From JADFMN01 sp964529975 (GTDB lineage Bacteria > Armatimonadota > Fimbriimonadia > Fimbriimonadales > Fimbriimonadaceae): a stretch of 28,172 nt of DNA. Below are positions 24,131 to 28,172 of the stretch, piece by piece (within the stretch, counting starts at the first letter, position 1; every line of letters begins with the position of its first letter). A model generated the notes under the pieces. The model was not told the origin of the DNA, made no database searches, and saw only the letters and a program-made list of their open reading frames with translations. The stretch is taken from NCBI GenBank assembly GCA_964529975.1, contig CAZGXW010000035.1:1-28172 (forward strand), in the 5' to 3' direction. The position numbers and the translations under genes were made by a program.

Positions 24131-24685
24131 TTACGAGGAAGCCTTGGCGATCGCCGCTTCCAACTTGGCGATGTCTTCCTTGCTGTTGGTCAGGTTCACG
24201 AACTTCTCGACCACCTTCTTGTTCTTGTACACGAACACGGTGTTGAGCATGTCCTTGGCCGTGTTGACCTTATAGTTCTTGATTGCTTCGTTGTTCACGT
24301 CGAGCGTGGCGACGGCGATCTTGCTGGTCTTCGACTCGGTCGCGTAGGTCTTGGCCTTGTCAACGCACGCGTCACAGCGGGTCAGCATGATCATGAAGCC
24401 TTGGAACTCGGTCTTGGCGTACTTGGTCTCGGCGCCTTCGAGGGTCTTGCCGATGGCCGCGACCACTTCGGCCTTCTCGGCCGGGCTGATCCATGCCTGG
24501 ACCGCGGGGCGCGAGCCGTACTTGCACGGCGGGCAGGTGTCCGTGCCCTTGTCCGGGCCGGAAACGTGCGTTGGGTGGAACGGGGTCACCGACTCGCCGA
24601 CGGCGAGGCCGGACTCGACTCCAGAGACTGCATAGGCGACCGCGAGGACGCCGAGCGTGAGGGCTGAGAAAACGATCTTCTTCAT
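24131..24685 (-). CDS. exported thioredoxin-like protein with two CxxC motifs
   Basis: A 184-residue protein with a classical signal peptide (MKKIVF, hydrophobic to about 20, likely cleavage near 28). After it comes a thioredoxin/peroxiredoxin-like start, VGESVTPFHPTHVSGPDKG, then a CPPC motif at Cys51/Cys54 in the context CPPCKYGSRP. A second pair, Cys104/Cys107 (CDAC), lies in RCDACVDKAK. The CKYG-RP context resembles redoxin-like proteins I associate with Planctomycetes-type bacteria. It probably acts in the cell envelope on disulphides or peroxide, but this is inference. AAGG eight nt before the ATG supports the start. It sits between the two carB halves, bounded by terminators on both sides. 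Confidence 0.82.
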   Translation of the reverse strand: MKKIVFSALTLGVLAVAYAVSGVESGLAVGESVTPFHPTHVSGPDKGTDTCPPCKYGSRPAVQAWISPAEKAEVVAAIGKTLEGAETKYAKTEFQGFMIMLTRCDACVDKAKTYATESKTSKIAVATLDVNNEAIKNYKVNTAKDMLNTVFVYKNKKVVEKFVNLTNSKEDIAKLEAAIAKASS

Positions 24686-24707
24686 GATTGCAACCTTATG
24701 CTTGTCT

Positions 24708-24748
24708 GCCGCCGGGGGCGGCCGTCATGCTTCCGAACGGTCCGGAAG
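24708..24748. repeat. two tandem inverted repeats upstream of the thioredoxin-like gene
   Basis: GCCGCC-GGG-GGCGGC (24708-24722) and CTTCCG-7 nt-CGGAAG (24730-24748), both perfect 6-bp arms, lie 23-63 nt before the ATG. They could be operators or leader hairpins, depending on the unlocated transcription start. A CATAAG box at about 24696-24701 would place them upstream of it. Confidence 0.45.
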
Positions 24749-24794
24749 ACTGTTTGGTTCCCCCTTTCTACCCGATTGACCGCCGTTTAACGAT

Positions 24795-24819
24795 AAACCC
24801 CCGCCATCGCTGACGGGGG
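24795..24819 (-). terminator. probable terminator of the carB N-terminal half
   Basis: On the minus strand CCCCCGTCA-GCGA-TGGCGGGGG forms a 9-bp stem (one U-G pair) closed by a GNRA tetraloop, followed by TTTATCG. It is about 97 nt after the carB stop. The U-tract is short, so efficiency is uncertain. Confidence 0.55.
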
Positions 24820-24915
24820 GTGTGAGTGTCTTTGGGGATCGGCGCTAAAGACGACGTACAGGTACGCACACCGAACCCAATCCTGATAATGGGACACGGC
24901 CCGCCAAAGTTCCGG

Positions 24916-26877
24916 CTACTTGGAAAAAGCCAGTTTCGCGTCATCCTCGGTCTCGAACGTGCCGTAGTAGTACGGCGTCGCGGACTCGAACTCGCCGGCG
25001 CACGTGTCCACCATCTTGAAGACGGGCTGGATTTTCTGCATCTCAATCTCTGCGAGCGCGCCCTTGGCGAACCTCAGAAAATCGGTGCAGGAAGCAGAGG
25101 ACAATGGTTCTGGGATCCAAGAGTCGATGCTGCAACTGCCCGCTTCTTGACGCAGATCGCGGATCGCGTGGTAGGTTGGGTTCTGCAGCATTAGATGGTC
25201 GAAGTAGAGTTCGTCGGTCGTGAACTTCGTCTTCTTTGGCGAACAGAAGTCGATGTCCGGCACATACTCGATCAGCGAGATCAAGCGCTCCAAGAGCCTG
25301 TGGTCGACGTCCATCAGGTCGCGCACTTTACAATCGCCTGCCGCCTCGAGGTCAGCGATGTCCTTCTCAGTCGCACAAAGCAGGCTCTTGATCGTCGGCG
25401 AGGGATAGCCGATCAAGAACGCTTCCTTGATTAGTTCGCCCACGTCCTCGAACTCGCCCATGCCCACGCGAGCAACCACCAAGCGCCCTTCGATCATCAA
25501 GAGGTGCGTCAGCTTCTGCAGGAACCACCGGTCAACCCGACTCAGATCGTAGATGCGCTCCATCGACCAACCGCGCCGCAACGCCTCCGCGATCGCCCAC
25601 AGCCGCTCGTCCGTCGGGCGCGAGACCGCGTGCTCCAGCGCCGCATCGTCGAGAGACTGGATGCGAGCGTGCCGCAGGTCCTTCTGCTTCACCTCCAAAC
25701 CTCGGATCGCCTTCATAAACGCGCTTTCGAACGTCCGGTCGATCGCCATCACTTCCCCTGTGGCCTTCATCTGCGAAGACAGCCGCCGATCGCCAGAAGC
25801 GAACTTGTCGAACGGCCATCGCGGGATCTTCACCACGCAGTAGTCCAGCGCGGGCTCGAAGCACGCCTTGGTCGTGCGCGTGACCATGTTGTCGATCTCG
25901 TCGAGCGTCTTCCCCACCGCGATCTTCGCCGCGACGCGAGCGATCGGGTACCCCGTCGCCTTCGATGCCAAAGCCGAGGACCGCGACACGCGAGGGTTCA
26001 CCTCGATGATGTAGTAGTCGAATGAGTCCGGGTTCAGCGCCATCTGCACGTTGCACCCGCCCTCGATCCCCAGCGCGTTGATGATCTTCAGCGACGCGGT
26101 CCGCATCATGTGATATTCAATGTCCGAAAGCGTCTGCGAAGGAGCGACGACGATGGAGTCGCCCGTGTGCACGCCCATCGGGTCAAAGTTCTCCATGTTG
26201 CAGACCGTGATGCAGTTGCCCACGCGGTCGCGCATCACCTCGTACTCGATCTCCTTCCAACCGAGCAGGCTTCGCTCCACCATGAGTTGCGAGCGCATCG
26301 AGAGTTTCAGCCCCTTGCGGCCGATCTCCCAAAGTTCTTCGCGCGAATAAGCGACCCCGCCCCCAGTGCCCCCCAGCGTATAGGCTGGGCGCACGATGCA
26401 CGGGTACGGCACCTCGTCTAACACCGCTTGCAGTTCCTCGTCCGATTCGACGATCCACGATTCCGGCACGGGCTCCTTGATCTCGCGCATGAGCGAGCGG
26501 AACAGTTCGCGGTCCTCGGCCTTGCGGATGGCCTCCAGCGGCGTGCCGAGCAGTTTGACGCCGTACTTTTCCAGGATGCCCTGGTCGGCGAGTTGGCTGG
26601 CGAGGTTGAGCCCCGTCTGCCCGCCGAGCGTGGGGAGCAGGCCCTCGGGCCGCTCCTTGGCGATCACGCGCTCGCAGAAGTCGACGGTGAGCGGCTCGAT
26701 GTAGACGGCGTCGGCCATCTCGGCGTCGGTCATGATCGTCGCCGGGTTGGAGTTGATGAGGACGACCTCGTAGCCCTCCTCGCGGAGGCTTTTGCAGGCC
26801 TGCGTGCCGGCGTAGTCGAACTCGGCGGCCTGCCCGATGATGATCGGCCCACTGCCGATGACGAGGATCTTTTTCAT
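24916..26877 (-). CDS. carB: carbamoyl phosphate synthetase large subunit, N-terminal half
   Basis: The first half of CarB, which makes carboxyphosphate and carbamate from bicarbonate and ammonia at one ATP site, for arginine and pyrimidine synthesis. It begins MKKILVIGSGPIIIGQAAEFDY. ATP-grasp motifs include IVRPAYTLGGTGGG and EVNPRVSRSSALASKATG. The oligomerisation domain follows, and the protein ends just after VDTCAGEFES and TPYYYGTFE, exactly the linker where one-piece CarB continues into its second half. At 653 residues it is about 100 longer than the matching part of E. coli CarB. The extra block is at about residues 513-614, between a GYPSPTIKSLL segment and IQPVFKMVDTC. The small subunit gene carA is not in the window. 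Confidence 0.95.
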   Translation of the reverse strand: MKKILVIGSGPIIIGQAAEFDYAGTQACKSLREEGYEVVLINSNPATIMTDAEMADAVYIEPLTVDFCERVIAKERPEGLLPTLGGQTGLNLASQLADQGILEKYGVKLLGTPLEAIRKAEDRELFRSLMREIKEPVPESWIVESDEELQAVLDEVPYPCIVRPAYTLGGTGGGVAYSREELWEIGRKGLKLSMRSQLMVERSLLGWKEIEYEVMRDRVGNCITVCNMENFDPMGVHTGDSIVVAPSQTLSDIEYHMMRTASLKIINALGIEGGCNVQMALNPDSFDYYIIEVNPRVSRSSALASKATGYPIARVAAKIAVGKTLDEIDNMVTRTTKACFEPALDYCVVKIPRWPFDKFASGDRRLSSQMKATGEVMAIDRTFESAFMKAIRGLEVKQKDLRHARIQSLDDAALEHAVSRPTDERLWAIAEALRRGWSMERIYDLSRVDRWFLQKLTHLLMIEGRLVVARVGMGEFEDVGELIKEAFLIGYPSPTIKSLLCATEKDIADLEAAGDCKVRDLMDVDHRLLERLISLIEYVPDIDFCSPKKTKFTTDELYFDHLMLQNPTYHAIRDLRQEAGSCSIDSWIPEPLSSASCTDFLRFAKGALAEIEMQKIQPVFKMVDTCAGEFESATPYYYGTFETEDDAKLAFSK

Positions 26878-26880
26878 GCC

Positions 26881-26897
26881 TAGGGCGCCGTGCCCTA
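26881..26897. promoter_or_regulatory. inverted repeat over the carB leader
   Basis: TAGGGC and GCCCTA, 5-nt loop, start 3 nt from the carB ATG on the minus strand. With the -10 at 26905-26910 the transcript would begin near 26898, so the dyad spans almost the entire leader. It could be an operator at the transcription start or an RNA hairpin hiding the ribosome-binding site. Confidence 0.45.
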
Positions 26898-26904
26898 AAG
26901 CGTG

Positions 26905-26910
26905 ATTATG
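26905..26910 (-). promoter_or_regulatory. -10 box CATAAT of the carB N-terminal half
   Basis: CATAAT on the minus strand, 27 nt before the ATG. It lacks the TG of the extended elements seen elsewhere (CGC precedes it). Confidence 0.45.
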
Positions 26911-27013
26911 CGCGATCCCCGGCTTTCACGTTTGGGGCAGTCTCAGAGTTCAGCTGGAGAATGCTGGGCATTGCCGCCCTAGCGTGGTTTAATGCACAGG
27001 CGAGGCAACGGCT

Positions 27014-27409
27014 ATGTCAGAGTTTGGTTCTAAACACGTGGAACCTGTTCATCCCGATGACCGCCAGCATGCGCTCGACGTCCGCAACTACTTTGGAGAA
27101 TATTCAAAGTGGCAGGCTGGTCTCGCTATGCTCGCAATCGGAGGCGGCGGTATTGGCCTGGCAAACGAAGTCCAGGGATGGGCGGCCACAGTCTTCATGA
27201 TAACCATTGGCTGCATGGCAGCGTCCTTGGTCTGCGCGGCCATCGGGCTGATCTTCCTCTTCAGGCTCTATGTAGAAGCCATCGAACAAGATGAAAAAGT
27301 GACGGGCTCAAAGGTGGCCATGCTTGCCTTCTTTGGCCAGATTGGTTTCTTTATACTCGGCATCCTCGGCTTTGTCGCGACCGTATTCGGCATTATCTTG
27401 CAGGCATAG
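27014..27409 (+). CDS. small polytopic membrane protein
   Basis: A 131-residue protein of unknown family. A soluble N-terminus of about 33 residues (histidine- and acid-rich, with HPDDRQHALD) is followed by hydrophobic segments at about 34-50, 57-84 and 104-129, so two or three membrane helices with a short charged loop (EAIEQDEKVTGSK). ATG at 27014 has GAGG eight nt upstream, and a TTTAAT box lies at 26988-26993. It is divergent from carB and converges on the Shedu-like gene. A role in defence is possible only by position. Confidence 0.72.
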   Translation: MSEFGSKHVEPVHPDDRQHALDVRNYFGEYSKWQAGLAMLAIGGGGIGLANEVQGWAATVFMITIGCMAASLVCAAIGLIFLFRLYVEAIEQDEKVTGSKVAMLAFFGQIGFFILGILGFVATVFGIILQA

Positions 27410-27523
27410 TAGCGACGGATCGCTCGAATGGTGTGCCAGACCTGATAAGCCAAGTCATGTTTCTGTCGCAATATAATAACATCGCCATACGGGCAACTGG
27501 CCTGTGCAGGGGCTGAGCCGACT

Positions 27524-28172
27524 CTAGATGCGATCGCTCGCAGGGGGCAACACGCGTTCACAGCGTGACATCAACTGGTCATAGGTGATTGCGCGGACGC
27601 CATGTAATGTACTGTTCAAAAGCCTTTGCGCACGAAACTGTTCTTTATCCCAGCGATCACTTCTGCCCAGCAGCACCAGGACATTTGGTCGAGCGACAGG
27701 TGCGCCAATGCGCCGTTGCTCGCGCTCATTGTTCATGATCATCTCCTCACAGGAGAGCGCGTAGTTCGAGCCTTGCGTTATCGCGTTGATGAGTTTGCGA
27801 GATGGGACGTAGTTTCCCCGGTCATCCTTCTTATCGTTCCAAAACTTGTCAGACGGGCACTTAATCTCAACGATGTCCATGTAGCCGTCGTCGCTGTGCA
27901 ACAAATAGTCTGTCTGCTCTTCAACGGTGATCTCCCGCGCGGCCAAAACTATGGCCTCGTAGCCGCCGACGATCCAGTTGCGTTCCTTCAGCCACTTCTG
28001 CCAAAAGCGTTCATCGTGGCTTTCGGCGAGCAATTGGCGCATTTCCTGCAAGGCGTTTCGTCGTAAACGGATCTCGATTGCAGTCGACAAGTCCTCGGGC
28101 GCCACGCCTTGCTCGACATGCTTAAGTGCGAGCTTGAACACCTGGGAGATGTCACCGTCGAATGCAGAAAGG
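27524..28172 (-). CDS. Shedu-family (DUF4263) anti-phage nuclease, 5'-truncated by the window edge
   Basis: The C-terminal part of a DUF4263/SduA protein, the effector of the Shedu anti-phage system. The PD-(D/E)xK-type core is visible: TDYLLHSDDG, then DIVEIKCPSD with the acid and E-x-K lysine, then a KLINAITQGSNYALSCEE helix with the conserved glutamine, and later VLVLLGRSDRWD. An internal GTG at 28141 could be taken as the start, but the frame stays open to the edge and reads L-S-A-F-D-G-D-I-S-Q before it, so the gene continues beyond the window. The N-terminal sensing domain cannot be seen. Base use is more AT-rich than the carB region, consistent with an accessory gene. Confidence 0.85.
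   Translation of the reverse strand, partial: LSAFDGDISQVFKLALKHVEQGVAPEDLSTAIEIRLRRNALQEMRQLLAESHDERFWQKWLKERNWIVGGYEAIVLAAREITVEEQTDYLLHSDDGYMDIVEIKCPSDKFWNDKKDDRGNYVPSRKLINAITQGSNYALSCEEMIMNNEREQRRIGAPVARPNVLVLLGRSDRWDKEQFRAQRLLNSTLHGVRAITYDQLMSRCERVLPPASDRI

Noticed and set aside
22383..26877. Split carB as a frameshift or assembly error
   Set aside because: A complete gene with terminators lies between the halves, and both halves have clean starts, stops and full domains.
27411..27424. Hairpin AGCGA-CGGA-TCGCT after the small membrane protein gene as a terminator
   Set aside because: Only five pairs and no T-run on either strand; not convincing.

Overview
The window looks like chromosome from a GC-rich bacterium, and most of it is housekeeping genes. 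Marks of a bacterium include the MEP isoprenoid enzymes Dxr and IspH, diaminopimelate decarboxylase, site-2 proteases of the RseP and M50 types, IF2/NusA/S20 and a Tat-type signal. Gene order is unusual for well-known phyla: nusA-ylxR-infB without rimP, a two-gene carB, and dxr-rseP without cdsA. I suspect a deep-branching group such as Armatimonadota, but that is inference and cannot be tested here. No tRNA, rRNA, CRISPR array, insertion sequence or origin was seen.

Layout. Positions 1-3930 (minus strand): nusA-ylxR-infB plus a small membrane-anchored protein, driven by a TATAAT promoter with a terminator-like hairpin in the nusA leader. Positions 3932-5045 (plus): folB, then a small ORF overlapping a nucleotidyltransferase-fold gene, possibly a toxin-antitoxin-like pair. 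Positions 5042-6607 (minus): exported amidase. Positions 6680-7624 (plus): ispH. Positions 7685-12680 (minus): rpsT, ppc, a GNAT acetyltransferase and a PepC/bleomycin-hydrolase-type peptidase. Positions 12779-14599 (minus): a 606-residue protein of unknown family, apparently built from repeated winged-helix-like modules. Positions 14706-17483 (minus): dxr-rseP. Positions 17562-21889 (plus): lysA, M50 protease, trpS and a HAD hydrolase. Positions 21886-26877 (minus): bifunctional nuclease (DUF151), the C-terminal half of carB, an exported thioredoxin-like protein and the N-terminal half of carB. Positions 27014-28172: a small membrane protein and a 5'-truncated Shedu (DUF4263) anti-phage nuclease, which may mark the edge of an accessory region.

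Points of interest. (1) Five promoters share an extended -10 element, TGCYATAAT. Several other genes have a -10-like box only 6-11 nt before the start codon, which suggests leaderless mRNAs. (2) carB is split into two genes that appear to lie in separate transcription units, each with its own promoter. A redox gene with its own terminator lies between them. (3) Three core enzymes carry large in-frame insertions: TrpRS (about 150 residues, in a low-GC tract), CarB-N (about 100) and RseP (about 150, with membrane segments). (4) The 606-residue winged-helix-repeat protein has no family I recognise. These are readings by eye; no database search was possible.
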